This document shows, in pieces, positions 45,595-54,993 of a DNA stretch of 64,000 nucleotides (position 1 is the stretch's first letter; each line of letters opens with the position of its first letter). The position numbers and the translations under genes are program-made. Under the pieces are notes generated by a model. That model had not been told where the DNA came from and ran no database searches. It saw only the letters and a list, made by a program, of their open reading frames with translations. Source of the DNA: Terribium retamae. Its GTDB lineage: Bacteria; Pseudomonadota; Alphaproteobacteria; Rhizobiales; Rhizobiaceae. The DNA lies in assembly GCF_022347545.1 (NCBI RefSeq), contig NZ_JAKREW010000015.1, positions 1 through 64,000 of the forward strand. The letters run 5' to 3'.

Positions 45595-46338
45595 TCAATC
45601 CTTGTTGCCGAGCAGCTTCTTCAGCATGGCGGCCATCGGCCCGTTTTCAGGAACCTTGACGGCCGGCTGCTGCGGCCTTGCCTGGCGGATATGGCTCTGC
45701 GCCTTCGGTGGTGCTGACTGTTTCGGGGCCTTGGCCGGCGGGGTGTCGTCCGGACCGGTCGGCTGCAGCTTGTCGCGCAGGGCCAGCGTCACCCGGTTCA
45801 TAAAGGAATTGTCGTCGCCCTTGGCAATCAGATCCGCGCTGTCAGCGATGCTGTCGAGCAGCACGTCCAGCCATTCCTGATCGGTTTTGGAGAAGTCACC
45901 CAGCACATGACCATGCACCATTTCCTTGGCGCCTGGATGGCCGACACCGATGCGCACGCGGCGGTAGTTGTTGCCGATGTGCTGGTCGAGCGAGCGGATG
46001 CCATTGTGGCCGGCGGAGCCGCCACCGATCTTGACCCGTACCTTGCCGGCGGGCAGTTCGATCTCATCGTAGAAGACGGTCACTGACGCGGCGTCGAGCT
46101 TGTAGAAGCGCAACGCTTCACCGACGGCCTGGCCAGAGAGGTTCATAAAGGTCTGCGGCTTCATGAGCAGAACTTTTTCGCCACCGATCCTGCCTTCGGC
46201 GATCTCGGCCTGGAATTTCCTCGACCAGGGCGAAAAGGAATGGCGGCGGGCGATAACGTCCGCCGCCATGAAACCGACATTGTGCCGGTTGTTGGCGTAT
46301 TTCGTACCCGGATTGCCGAGACCAGCAAACAAAAGCAT
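45595..46338 (-). CDS. pth: Peptidyl-tRNA hydrolase
   Basis: A 247-residue enzyme that releases peptides from peptidyl-tRNA. Motifs: [17 protein letters not shown] with catalytic His19, FYDEIELP and [12 protein letters not shown]. The last 55 residues are a Pro/Ala/Lys-rich extension beyond the usual fold, typical of rhizobial Pth. It lies downstream of rplY, 27 bp away, and upstream of ychF. Confidence 0.95.
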   Translation of the reverse strand: MLLFAGLGNPGTKYANNRHNVGFMAADVIARRHSFSPWSRKFQAEIAEGRIGGEKVLLMKPQTFMNLSGQAVGEALRFYKLDAASVTVFYDEIELPAGKVRVKIGGGSAGHNGIRSLDQHIGNNYRRVRIGVGHPGAKEMVHGHVLGDFSKTDQEWLDVLLDSIADSADLIAKGDDNSFMNRVTLALRDKLQPTGPDDTPPAKAPKQSAPPKAQSHIRQARPQQPAVKVPENGPMAAMLKKLLGNKD

Positions 46339-46365
46339 GGCTGCGGCCCTCCCGGGCAGCGAAAA

Positions 46366-47001
46366 TTACTTCTCTTCTTCAGCTTCCTCGGCGGCCGGGG
46401 CAGCTTCCGCTTCCTCGGTCTCCGGCTTCATCGCGGCCGAACCAGCGATGGTAGCGATGGTGAAGTCGCGGTCAGAAATGACCGGCTTCACGCCAGCCGG
46501 CAGCTTGACCGCCGAAATGTGGATGGAATCGCCGATCTCAGCGCCGGTAAGATCGATCTCGATGAATTCCGGGATCGCGTTGGCCGGGCAGTGGAACTCT
46601 ACCTCGTGACGGACGATGTTGAGTACGCCACCGCGCTTGATGCCGGGCGACTTCTCTTCGTTGAGGAAGTGGACCGGAACGTTGACGTTGACTTCGGTGT
46701 TCTTGCCGATGCGCAGGAAGTCGACATGCAGCGGGAAGTCCTTGACCGGGTCAAGCTGGTAGTCCTTCGGCAGGACCTGGATCTTCTTGCCGTCGACATC
46801 GATCGTGGCGACCGTGGTCAGGAAGCCACCGCCATGGATCTTGTAGAAAACGTCCTTGTAGGACAGGGCGATAGCCAGTGGGGGCTGCTTGTCGCCGTAA
46901 ATGACTGCAGGCACTTTGCCTTCGCGGCGAACTGCACGGGCGGACCCCTTACCGACCTGTTCGCGCGATTCGGCCTTGAGCTCGTAAGTATCGTGGCTCA
47001 T
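46366..47001 (-). CDS. rplY: Ribosomal protein L25 / general stress protein Ctc
   Basis: A 211-residue L25/Ctc protein that binds 5S rRNA: N-terminal L25 domain (residues 1-95, [21 protein letters not shown]) and a C-terminal beta domain, with an acidic Glu/Ala-rich tail. The ATG at 47001 has AAAGGA 8 nt upstream; the frame is open upstream without homology. First of rplY–pth–ychF. Confidence 0.95.
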   Translation of the reverse strand: MSHDTYELKAESREQVGKGSARAVRREGKVPAVIYGDKQPPLAIALSYKDVFYKIHGGGFLTTVATIDVDGKKIQVLPKDYQLDPVKDFPLHVDFLRIGKNTEVNVNVPVHFLNEEKSPGIKRGGVLNIVRHEVEFHCPANAIPEFIEIDLTGAEIGDSIHISAVKLPAGVKPVISDRDFTIATIAGSAAMKPETEEAEAAPAAEEAEEEK

Positions 47002-47176
47002 GGTATTTCCTTTCGCGTTGCTGGAGCATTCCCGGTGTCCGGCAAGCCGGGTTCCGAAAATGTCGAAAGCCGCGAAATCCGCGGCCCTCGTCCGCGTTGC
47101 CTCCAAGGGTGTCTACGCGGGTGGCGGCTCTATAGCGGAAGGCGGCCAAACGCGCAAGCATGGCCGCTTTCTCGTC

Positions 47177-48403
47177 TTACGCTGCCTTGGCGGCCTTCTT
47201 CGCTTCCTTCATGTTGGGCAGGAAGATGGTGAGCAGGCCGAGCAAGGGCAGGTACGAACAGATCTGGTAGACGAAGTCGATGCCCTTGGCATCCGCTACA
47301 ACGCCGAGGATGGCGGCCGCGATGCCACCCATGCCGAAGGCGAAGCCGAAGAATATGCCGGCGATCATGCCGACACGGCCCGGCACTAATTCCTGCGCGA
47401 ACACCACGATGTTGGAGAAGGCCGACGACAGGATGAGGCCGATCAGGATGGTGAGGATCACCGTCCACTCCAGATTGGCATAGGGCAGGATCAGTGTGAA
47501 AGGCAGCACGCCGACGATCGAAAACCAGATCATCGCCTTCTGGCCGTAGCGATCGCCGAACGGTCCGCCGAGCAGGATGCCGAGCGCCGAGGCGCCCAGG
47601 AAGGCGAACAGCAGCACCTGTGACATCTGCACGGAAACGCCGAACCTCTCGATGGTGTAGAAGGTGTAATAGCTCGACAGGCTGGCGATGTAGGCATTCT
47701 TGGAAAGCACCAGCATCGTCAGGATGACCAGCGACCATGCAACCCGACTGCGTGAGAAGGGCGACACGTGAACCGCGGCGGGGCGATTGCCCACTGCCTT
47801 GCGATAGCGGATATACCAATTGCCGACCTGCCACAGGACGACGATGCCGATGAGCGAGCCGATGGCAAACCAGGAGATGCTGGTCTGGCCGAAAGGCACG
47901 ACGATGAAGGCTGCGGCCAGCGGGCCCATGGCCTGGCCGAAATTGCCGCCGACCTGGAACAGGGACTGGGCGAGGCCGTGCTTGCCGCCGGACGCCAATC
48001 TGGCGATACGCGAGGATTCCGGATGGAAGATCGACGAGCCGATGCCGATCAGCGAGGCGCCGAGCAGCAGCAGCCAATAATGGCCGGCATAAGCCAGGAT
48101 GATCAGGCCGAGCAGCGAGGAAGCCATGCCCCACGGCAAGGAGAACGGCATCGGCCGCTTGTCGGTGACCATGCCCACCACCGGCTGCAGCAGTGAGGCC
48201 GTCACCTGGAAGGTAAAGGTCAACAGGCCGATCTGCCAGAAGTCCAAGCTGTAATTGTCCTTGAGGAGCGGATAGATGGCCGAAAGCAGCGACTGCATGA
48301 TGTCGTTGATGAAGTGGCCGAAGCTCACCGCGAGGATGACGGTGAAGGCTGTGGTGGTCGCCGCGCTTGTCGCGCGACCGGTTGTCGCTGCGGTGTCGGT
48401 CAA
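47177..48403 (-). CDS. MFS exporter, fosmidomycin-resistance (Fsr)-like
   Basis: A 408-residue transporter with 12 predicted helices. The N-terminal SFGHFINDIMQSLLSAIYPLL and GIGSSIFHPESSRIAR motifs are those of the Fsr subgroup. The likely start is a TTG at 48403 with AGGAG 7 nt upstream; no ATG gives a complete first helix. It is divergent from an AraC regulator. Drug or metabolite export is expected; the substrate is unknown. Confidence 0.85.
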   Translation of the reverse strand: MTDTAATTGRATSAATTTAFTVILAVSFGHFINDIMQSLLSAIYPLLKDNYSLDFWQIGLLTFTFQVTASLLQPVVGMVTDKRPMPFSLPWGMASSLLGLIILAYAGHYWLLLLGASLIGIGSSIFHPESSRIARLASGGKHGLAQSLFQVGGNFGQAMGPLAAAFIVVPFGQTSISWFAIGSLIGIVVLWQVGNWYIRYRKAVGNRPAAVHVSPFSRSRVAWSLVILTMLVLSKNAYIASLSSYYTFYTIERFGVSVQMSQVLLFAFLGASALGILLGGPFGDRYGQKAMIWFSIVGVLPFTLILPYANLEWTVILTILIGLILSSAFSNIVVFAQELVPGRVGMIAGIFFGFAFGMGGIAAAILGVVADAKGIDFVYQICSYLPLLGLLTIFLPNMKEAKKAAKAA

Positions 48404-48485
48404 GGCTATGCTCCTAAAGTGATGCAGACGGCAATGCGTCGCTGCGGTGGCGCTTATAATCCCGTTGCGATGCTGCTTCTTTCGT

Positions 48486-48520
48486 GGTTTGGTCCATTTC
48501 TTACGCGAGTGGGCCAAACC
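48486..48520. promoter_or_regulatory. Palindrome next to the AraC regulator start (candidate operator)
   Basis: GGTTTGGTCC – 15 nt – GGGCCAAACC (one mismatch in ten), ending exactly at the base before the AraC-gene ATG, within the 117-bp region shared with the divergent MFS exporter. Confidence 0.5.
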
Positions 48521-49354
48521 ATGCCGGTAAGTGTCTCCTATCTGGATGCGCCGATCACAGATCTGCATCGCCGTCATCGCGAGCGACTGGAGTGGCTCGA
48601 CCGTGCCAAGGATCTCGTCGTTGCTCTGCCATCGGAATATCCGGACGGCTACACCGTGCCTGACCATCGCCATAACCGCAGCCAGCTGCTGCACGCCTTG
48701 ACCGGTGTGGTGCTGGTGAAAACGCATTTCGGCCGCTGGATGGTTCCACCCGACCACGCCATGTGGATTCCGGCCGGCATCAAGCATGCGGTGGACATGC
48801 AGGGCAACGTCTCGATGCGTTCGGTCTATGTCGCCCCCGATGCTGTTGCCGGCCTGCCGACCAACCTGCGTGTCGTCGGCGTCAGCGACCTGATGCGCAG
48901 CCTGATCATCGAGGCGGTGACCTTGCCGACCGACGAGCCGCAGAGCGAGCGTGCCGGGCTTCTGATGGCTCTGCTTCTGCACGAGATCCCAGCCATGGAG
49001 GAACGGCCGCTCGGCCTGCCGTTCCCGCACGATCCCCGCATCGCCGCGCTCTGCCGGCGCTTCGTCGCCGAACCATCGCCGCATGCGACCATCGATGATT
49101 GGGCAGAAACCGTCGGCATGAGCCGGCGCACCTTCACCCGTGTCTTCCACCGCGAAACCGGGCTCTCGCTCTCGACGTGGCGCCAGCAGGCACTGCTGCT
49201 CGCCGCCTTGCCGAGGCTCACGGACGGCGAGCCGGTGACGCGTGTGGCCCTCGACCTCGGCTATGACAGCGTTCCGGCCTTCACCACCATGTTCAAGCGC
49301 ATGCTCGGCACCTCACCCCGCGCCTATCTGAGAGGCGCGCGGGAGGTGGGGTAG
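48521..49354 (+). CDS. AraC family transcriptional regulator with cupin domain
   Basis: A 277-residue regulator: N-terminal cupin domain (VPDHRHNRSQLLH and MWIPAGIKHAV motifs) and a C-terminal pair of helix-turn-helix units (TIDDWAETVGMSRRTFTRVF and VTRVALDLGYDSVPAFTTMFKRM). It is divergent from the Fsr-like exporter and probably regulates it. The ATG at 48521 is next to a palindrome and has no good Shine-Dalgarno sequence; in-frame starts further upstream are possible. Confidence 0.88.
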   Translation: MPVSVSYLDAPITDLHRRHRERLEWLDRAKDLVVALPSEYPDGYTVPDHRHNRSQLLHALTGVVLVKTHFGRWMVPPDHAMWIPAGIKHAVDMQGNVSMRSVYVAPDAVAGLPTNLRVVGVSDLMRSLIIEAVTLPTDEPQSERAGLLMALLLHEIPAMEERPLGLPFPHDPRIAALCRRFVAEPSPHATIDDWAETVGMSRRTFTRVFHRETGLSLSTWRQQALLLAALPRLTDGEPVTRVALDLGYDSVPAFTTMFKRMLGTSPRAYLRGAREVG

Positions 49355-49491
49355 GGCCAGCGGAAAAAACGTGCTCTCGGCCTGTTCGTCACGGTCGAGC
49401 TTCGCTGCACCATGGCTTGCCTCGACTTGCGCCCTGTCATACGCGCCAAAAACAGCTAAACGGTAATGATCCTTAGCCTTCCGACAAAACC

Positions 49492-50256
49492 ATGCTTCAG
49501 TCCCTCCTGGCCGGCACTTCAAACCAGGCCGTACTTGCCATTTTCGCCATCGGGCTTATCGCAGGGCTCGCGCGCGGCTTTTCAGGCTTCGGTGCGGCCC
49601 TCATCTTTGTCCCGCTGGCAAGCTCGGTGATCGGCCCCAAGCTGGCGGCACCGCTGCTGCTTGTGGTCGACGGGGTGATGTCGGTCGGCTTCTTGCGGGG
49701 CGCCTGGAGACTGGCAGACAAAACGAATGTTTTCGTCATGGCGATCGGAGCACTTGTCGGGGTGCCATTGGGCACCTACGCGTTGGCGCAGCTCGATCCG
49801 TTGATCATCCGTTGGTCGATCATCGCCATTGTCGTTATGCTGCTTCTGCTCTTGATCTCGGGCTGGCGTTATGACGGTCGCCCAAGAGCCCATCTTACGG
49901 TCGCAGTCGGCGCGATTTCCGGCCTTTTCTCGGGCGCAGCGCAAGTTGGCGGCCCGCCTGTGGTGGCCTACTGGTTGGGCGGCGGCATTCCCGGCAATAC
50001 GGTGCGGGCCAATATCATTCTTTATTTCGCTGTCTCTTCGGCGATCACCGCGGTCAGCTATCTCTGGGGTGGTCTCATCACGGTGCCGATCATCACTCTG
50101 GCCATCGTCGTCGCACCATCCTATGGGGTCGGATTGTGGCTGGGTGCGCACATGTTCGGTATCGCCAGCGAGACGACTTTCCGCAGACTTTGTTTCGGTC
50201 TTATCGCCCTTTCGGCGCTGATCAGTCTGCCGGTGTTGGACGGAATTCTGCGATAG
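49492..50256 (+). CDS. TauE/SafE family sulfite/organosulfonate exporter
   Basis: A 254-residue membrane protein with about eight hydrophobic segments and the family's GLARGFSGFGAALIFVPL and GLFSGAAQVGGPPVVAYWL repeats. Family members export sulfite or sulfoacetate-type anions. No neighbouring sulfur genes, so the substrate is open. Confidence 0.88.
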   Translation: MLQSLLAGTSNQAVLAIFAIGLIAGLARGFSGFGAALIFVPLASSVIGPKLAAPLLLVVDGVMSVGFLRGAWRLADKTNVFVMAIGALVGVPLGTYALAQLDPLIIRWSIIAIVVMLLLLLISGWRYDGRPRAHLTVAVGAISGLFSGAAQVGGPPVVAYWLGGGIPGNTVRANIILYFAVSSAITAVSYLWGGLITVPIITLAIVVAPSYGVGLWLGAHMFGIASETTFRRLCFGLIALSALISLPVLDGILR

Positions 50257-50286
50257 CCGCTATAAGTCCAAATGGACACGCGGCGT

Positions 50287-51222
50287 TTAGTCGAACAGGC
50301 TGGAGACGGATTCCTCAGTTGCCGTTCGCGAGATCGCCTCGCCCATCAGGTCACCGATCGAGATGACGCGGACATTGTGCGCATCGATGACTGCCTGGGT
50401 CGGCTGGATCGAGTCGGTGATCACTAGTTCCTGCAGCTTGGAACCCGTGATGCGGGCCACTGCACCGCCGGAAAGCACACCGTGCGTGATGTAGGCAGTG
50501 ACGCTGGTGGCGCCGTTGGCAAGCAACGCATCGGCTGCATTGCAAAGCGTACCACCGGAATCGACGATATCGTCGATCAGCAGACAGTCCTTGCCGCGCA
50601 CGTCGCCGATGACGTTCATGACTTCCGATTCACCCGGCCGTTCGCGGCGCTTGTCGACGATGGCGAGCTGGGCATCGATACGCTTGGCGAGCGCGCGTGC
50701 GCGCACCACGCCGCCGACGTCGGGCGAGACCACCATGACGTTGCCGAGCTGCTTGTATTTGGCCTTCACGTCGCGCGCCATCACCGGCACGGCAAACAGG
50801 TTGTCGGTCGGGATGTCGAAGAAACCCTGGATCTGGCCCGCATGCAGGTCGAGCGTCAGAACGCGGTCGGCGCCGGCACGGGTGATCATGTTTGCGACGA
50901 GCTTGGCCGAGATCGGCGTGCGGCCCGAGGCTCGCCGGTCCTGGCGGGCATAGCCGAAATAGGGGAGGACCGCCGTGATGCGCCGTGCCGACGAGCGCAT
51001 AAAGGCATCGATCATGATGAGCAGTTCCATCAGGTGATCGTTGGTCGGATAGGAAGTCGACTGCAGGATGAAGACATCCTCGCCGCGCACGTTTTCCTGG
51101 ATCTCGACAAAGATCTCCTGATCAGCGAAGCGTCTGACGCTGGCCTTGCCCAACGGTATGTTGAGATAGCGGGCGACCGCTTCGGCCAGCACCCTGTTGG
51201 AATTGCCCGCGAAGAGTTTCAT
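50287..51222 (-). CDS. prs: Ribose-phosphate pyrophosphokinase
   Basis: A 311-residue PRPP synthetase: [18 protein letters not shown]-terminus, FGYARQDRR flexible loop, the PRPP site in [14 protein letters not shown], and [15 protein letters not shown]. Makes PRPP from ribose 5-phosphate and ATP for nucleotide, His and Trp synthesis. Length typical. Confidence 0.96.
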   Translation of the reverse strand: MKLFAGNSNRVLAEAVARYLNIPLGKASVRRFADQEIFVEIQENVRGEDVFILQSTSYPTNDHLMELLIMIDAFMRSSARRITAVLPYFGYARQDRRASGRTPISAKLVANMITRAGADRVLTLDLHAGQIQGFFDIPTDNLFAVPVMARDVKAKYKQLGNVMVVSPDVGGVVRARALAKRIDAQLAIVDKRRERPGESEVMNVIGDVRGKDCLLIDDIVDSGGTLCNAADALLANGATSVTAYITHGVLSGGAVARITGSKLQELVITDSIQPTQAVIDAHNVRVISIGDLMGEAISRTATEESVSSLFD

Positions 51223-51369
51223 GCACCGTACCTGGTGGTGGAGTTTATGGGGCTTTTAACCAGCCGTGCCGGTATTGCAAGCGCCCTATTGGCGATTCAG
51301 CGTCAGAATCCCAACAAAGATTTGACCCAAGGGCAGGCCGGCGGGGTGCTAGCCGGCTAGATTCCGTCC

Positions 51370-51975
51370 TCAGCCGGCAACACGGCCTGCGAGCCAGCTG
51401 GTCAATTGTCCGACGGTCTGGTCGGCGATCGCCTGCATGGTTGCGGGCGGCACAGCCGCCCAGCCTTCAGCGCCGTTGACTGTCGGAGCCTTCTGCTGGC
51501 CGTTGATGCGGTGCAGACGGTTGCCTGCGGGATCATAGACGTCCCACACATAGATGACGGTGGTGTCCTTGCCCTCGGAGATGGTCGAGAAATAGCCCTT
51601 CAACACATGAGTCGCAGTCTGGTCTGCGCTGCCGGCGATCGCGATGCCGCTTTCCTTGGCACGTGCCGCGAGCCGTTGAGTGAGCGGAGTGGCAGCTTCC
51701 ACAGAGGCGCCGACGATCGGAGCGATCTGCAGGCGGGTCTTGCTGAGCACCGCTGCAGACTGGGCAGGCGTCGGGGCGGGCGTGGTCCCGGTCGCAGCGG
51801 GTGCGCCGGCTATCGGGTTCGCTGGCGTAACGGATTGCGATGCCGCCATCGGTGCGGCGGCGCCGGCCGGAGCCGTCGTGGCCGGTGCTGGCTGCAAGAC
51901 GTCGTTGGCCTTGTTGCAGGCCGATAGCGCCAAGGCAGCAAGCAATGGCACGATGGTCAGGCACACTCGCCTCAT
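51370..51975 (-). CDS. Putative lipoprotein of unknown function
   Basis: A 201-residue protein with a lipoprotein signal peptide (LAALALSAC, lipobox LSAC, Cys20 lipidation), a Pro/Ala/Thr-rich linker (about residues 25-75) and a C-terminal domain of about 120 residues (TATHVLKGYFS and IYVWDVYDPAGNRLHR segments). Probably anchored to a membrane facing the periplasm. The domain is not recognised. Confidence 0.75.
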   Translation of the reverse strand: MRRVCLTIVPLLAALALSACNKANDVLQPAPATTAPAGAAAPMAASQSVTPANPIAGAPAATGTTPAPTPAQSAAVLSKTRLQIAPIVGASVEAATPLTQRLAARAKESGIAIAGSADQTATHVLKGYFSTISEGKDTTVIYVWDVYDPAGNRLHRINGQQKAPTVNGAEGWAAVPPATMQAIADQTVGQLTSWLAGRVAG

Positions 51976-52025
51976 CGACTCACGAACTCCTCGGCGACGA
52001 ACTCATGCCCAACCCGGCTTGGGAT

Positions 52026-53177
52026 TCAGCGCACGATCAAGTCGAGATCATGGCGCGAAAGCGGCTTCGGCTGCGATTCCGTCGTCAGATAGGTTCGGCC
52101 GAGCGTCATGGCGGTTTCCGTCTCGGAATCCATGATGATCATGTGTGCGAACAGCGTCATGTTCGGCGCGATCGGCTCGGGATTGCCTTGATAGAACATC
52201 GGCATGTCCATCCAGGATGGGGTGAAGCGGGCGCCGACGGAATAACCGCAGGCGTTTAGCCGGTGCCGGGTGAGCCCATAGGCTTCCATAGTCCGCGCAT
52301 GGGCGTCGAAGACATCGCCAAACGTATTACCAGGCGTCATAGTCTTCTCGACCGCGATCAATGCTGCGCGCGAGGCGTCGAACAGTTCCTGGTGGCGCTT
52401 GGAAACCTTGCCGGTGAGCACCGTGCGCATCATCGGGGCGTGGTAATGATGAAAGACGCCGGCCCATTCCAGCGTCAGCTGATCGTTCTTGTTGAGCTTG
52501 CGGCGTCCGGCCTTGTAGCGGCACAGAAGCGCGTCTGGGCCGGAACCGATGATGAATTCATTGGCGGGGTAGTCGCCCCCGCCGGAAAAGACGGCGCCCT
52601 GCATGGCCGCAAGGATTTGCGCCTCGTCACCACCTTGCTTGATCAACGGGAGGGCGGCGTCCAGGGCATCGTCGCTCAATGCCGCAGCCTTTTCGGCCTT
52701 TGCGATTTCTGCCGGGCTCTTGAACAGTCGCAACCGGCCAACGATGCCGGAAGCGTCCGCGATCTGGCCGAAGGTCTGCAACTGTTCATCCACACGGCGG
52801 CCGTTATAGGCGGTGAGGCCATGCGTGTCGTATTCGACACCGATGCGCGCGCCGAGCAGGTCCAGGTCGTTCAAAAGGTTGCGCAGATCGATCGCCGGAT
52901 TGGCGTCGGCGCGATCCATCCAAACGACGATGTTATCGATCGTCGAGGTGTGCCGCGCCTGGCGCAGATCAGCCGAGCGGGTAAGCAGCACCATCGAACC
53001 GTCGGCTTTGACGATCAGGCACTGGAAGAAGCAGAAACCGAACGTGTCATAGCCGGTCAGCCAGTACATGCTTTCCTGTGCGAACAGCAGAATGGCGTCG
53101 AGTTTCTTCTCGGCCATTTCGATCATCAGCCGGTCGCGACGGGCGTCGAATTCGGAGCGTTCGAAATGCAGCGCCAT
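52026..53177 (-). CDS. M24/creatinase-fold hydrolase, DoeA-like, lacking metal ligands
   Basis: A 383-residue protein of the creatinase/aminopeptidase P fold with N-terminal domain (1-155) and pita-bread domain. The segment LTLEWAGVFHHYHAPMMRTV replaces the D...D metal ligands of M24 aminopeptidases by Glu237 and Ala247, and GYSVGARF lacks the usual His, so it is probably a metal-independent hydrolase like creatinase or the ectoine hydrolase DoeA (RYHAP-type motif). It overlaps pgeF by one base. Substrate unknown. Confidence 0.75.
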   Translation of the reverse strand: MALHFERSEFDARRDRLMIEMAEKKLDAILLFAQESMYWLTGYDTFGFCFFQCLIVKADGSMVLLTRSADLRQARHTSTIDNIVVWMDRADANPAIDLRNLLNDLDLLGARIGVEYDTHGLTAYNGRRVDEQLQTFGQIADASGIVGRLRLFKSPAEIAKAEKAAALSDDALDAALPLIKQGGDEAQILAAMQGAVFSGGGDYPANEFIIGSGPDALLCRYKAGRRKLNKNDQLTLEWAGVFHHYHAPMMRTVLTGKVSKRHQELFDASRAALIAVEKTMTPGNTFGDVFDAHARTMEAYGLTRHRLNACGYSVGARFTPSWMDMPMFYQGNPEPIAPNMTLFAHMIIMDSETETAMTLGRTYLTTESQPKPLSRHDLDLIVR

Positions 53178-53974
53178 CAGCCGTTGTCCTCCAAAACGAT
53201 TGCCGACAACTGACGTCCATAGTCCGGCTCATTGCGGTGGACTGTGCGGCGATAAGAAAAGAAGAGGTCCTCTTCCGCATAGGTGCAGCGGTCGAGCCCC
53301 TCGGCAGTCACGCCGGCGTTTTGCAGCCGGTCGATCGTATAGCGGTTGAGATCGAACATCGCATGGCCCGCTTTATTCGACGGCGTGAAATAGCGCTCGT
53401 TGCCGGCTTCTGCCTCGACAAAGCGAGCGACGAATTCCGATCCGACCTCGTAGTTGCGCGGGCTGATCGACGGGCCCAGCACCGCGACGATGTTCTCGCG
53501 CTTCGCTCCCAAGCCTTCCATGGCAGAAATGGTGTTTTCGAGCACGCCCGTGAAAGCGCCTTTCCAGCCGGCATGGGTGGCGCCGACAACGCGAGCATGG
53601 GCATCGGCAAACAACACCGGCCCGCAATCGGCAGTCGTTGCGGCGATAGCAATACCCGGTCTGTCGGTGACGATGGCGTCGGCCTTGGGCCGTTCACCAT
53701 TGAAGGGTTCGCGGACGACGATGACATCGGGCGAATGGATTTGGTGGGCGCTGAGCAGATGCGTGACCGGCACGCCCATCCATTCCGCGACGCGGCGGCG
53801 ATTCTCGTGCACCATCTCCGGGTCGTCCTGGGAACCCACCCCGATGTTCAGTCCACGATAGATGCCGTTTGAGACGCCGCCGATGCGCGTGAAGTAGCCG
53901 TGGCGAATCCCTTGGGCCGCCGCCTTTTCAAGCATCGGAGACCGGATCGGATCCGGCTTCGTTTCGTTCAGCAT
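53177..53974 (-). CDS. pgeF: Peptidoglycan editing factor PgeF (YfiH/laccase-domain)
   Basis: A 265-residue purine-nucleoside-phosphorylase-like/laccase-domain protein with the metal-binding HQIHSPDVIV, TADCGPVLF and GATHAGWKG motifs. The family prevents mis-incorporation of Ser into peptidoglycan in E. coli. The ATG at 53974 has AGG upstream. Coupled to the M24-fold gene. In related genomes it commonly follows lgt and the methyltransferase gene, and here a phosphotransferase gene lies between. Confidence 0.9.
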   Translation of the reverse strand: MLNETKPDPIRSPMLEKAAAQGIRHGYFTRIGGVSNGIYRGLNIGVGSQDDPEMVHENRRRVAEWMGVPVTHLLSAHQIHSPDVIVVREPFNGERPKADAIVTDRPGIAIAATTADCGPVLFADAHARVVGATHAGWKGAFTGVLENTISAMEGLGAKRENIVAVLGPSISPRNYEVGSEFVARFVEAEAGNERYFTPSNKAGHAMFDLNRYTIDRLQNAGVTAEGLDRCTYAEEDLFFSYRRTVHRNEPDYGRQLSAIVLEDNG

Positions 53975-54076
53975 TCTAGAGCCTATTGCGAGATCTGTCT
54001 TTTGTCTGGCTGGAGCTGTCAAGGCGATACGCCGACAGCTCGAAGCGCGGACAGTGGGACAGGGCAGGGTGCGAAG

Positions 54077-54982
54077 TCAATCACGATTGGGGGCGTGGTG
54101 GTCGGCTGGGTCAATGCACATGGCTGCCCAACAAGCGAAATGGTCGATCATCAAAGGCATTTGCGATGGATCGTTGACGGCCTCAGCCATCTCCCACAAC
54201 CGATGCGCGCCGGTAAGCACCTCGATGCGCTTGCGTTCAAGCGCACAGCCGGACAAGGCCTCATAATGGGAGACGATACGTTCGGTCAGATCGGGAGAAA
54301 TGAAGTTCGAATAGATGAAATCCCGGTGCAACGGACCGAAGCCGGAATCGGCAAAGTCATAAATGCCGCTGAGACGGTTGGCTTCGTGGTCGAAGGCCAT
54401 GTTCCAGCCGTGGCCATCGAAGAAACCATAGGTCTCGCCATACGGGTCCGGCGGCAACTCTGTCCACGATGCGATGATCTGGCTGGCTTGCCTCTGCAAC
54501 TCGCCAGACAGGAGCGGCAACACCTTGTCGCGGACTTCGTCGGGTTTCGCCCAGGCCTCCACCGGTCCCGCACCGGCAGCGCGCATCCTCTCCAGGTCTA
54601 GCCCGTGCAGGTCGACGTAGAAACGGGCCAGGCGCAGAGCAAGGTCTTCGCGCGCCTCCACCGGCAAACGGGCATAGTGAGACGTCTCGAGATAACTGCC
54701 CTTGAGCTTTCGGTGGCGTGAAAAGATCCGCGCATCAGCAATCAGCTGGATATCGGGAACAGGCATGTCGGTAGCCGGGCGGATAACGTTGAGGAGGCTG
54801 ACTTCGCGGATCAGCGACTTCTCGGCGTTCTCATTGCGCGGGAATTTGAAGATCAGCCGATCATCGACGTCCACGGCGATCGAATCCCAACCCTGCGTGA
54901 GCAGGCTGAAGCTGGACCCTGCTAGATCCGGAAAATGGGAAAGGATCGCTGCTTTCAGCGTGTCGAGCTCGGCTTGCTGCAT
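54077..54982 (-). CDS. Phosphotransferase (APH-like kinase fold), atypical catalytic motif
   Basis: A 301-residue protein with an aminoglycoside-phosphotransferase-type kinase fold (WDSIAVDVDDRLIFKFPRN with the ATP-binding Lys). The catalytic loop reads FFDGHGWNM, keeping Asp and Asn of the HxDxxxxN motif but with Phe in place of His; the Mg-binding Asp is present in IYDFADSG. The natural substrate is unknown; small-molecule phosphorylation is likely. It lies between the methyltransferase and pgeF genes on the same strand. Confidence 0.8.
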   Translation of the reverse strand: MQQAELDTLKAAILSHFPDLAGSSFSLLTQGWDSIAVDVDDRLIFKFPRNENAEKSLIREVSLLNVIRPATDMPVPDIQLIADARIFSRHRKLKGSYLETSHYARLPVEAREDLALRLARFYVDLHGLDLERMRAAGAGPVEAWAKPDEVRDKVLPLLSGELQRQASQIIASWTELPPDPYGETYGFFDGHGWNMAFDHEANRLSGIYDFADSGFGPLHRDFIYSNFISPDLTERIVSHYEALSGCALERKRIEVLTGAHRLWEMAEAVNDPSQMPLMIDHFACWAAMCIDPADHHAPNRD

Positions 54983-54993
54983 CGATTGGTGTC

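Noticed and set aside
47142..47167. Terminator between the Fsr-like MFS gene and rplY
   Set aside because: There is a 7-bp stem GCGGCCA/TGGCCGC, but no U-run follows in the direction of transcription.
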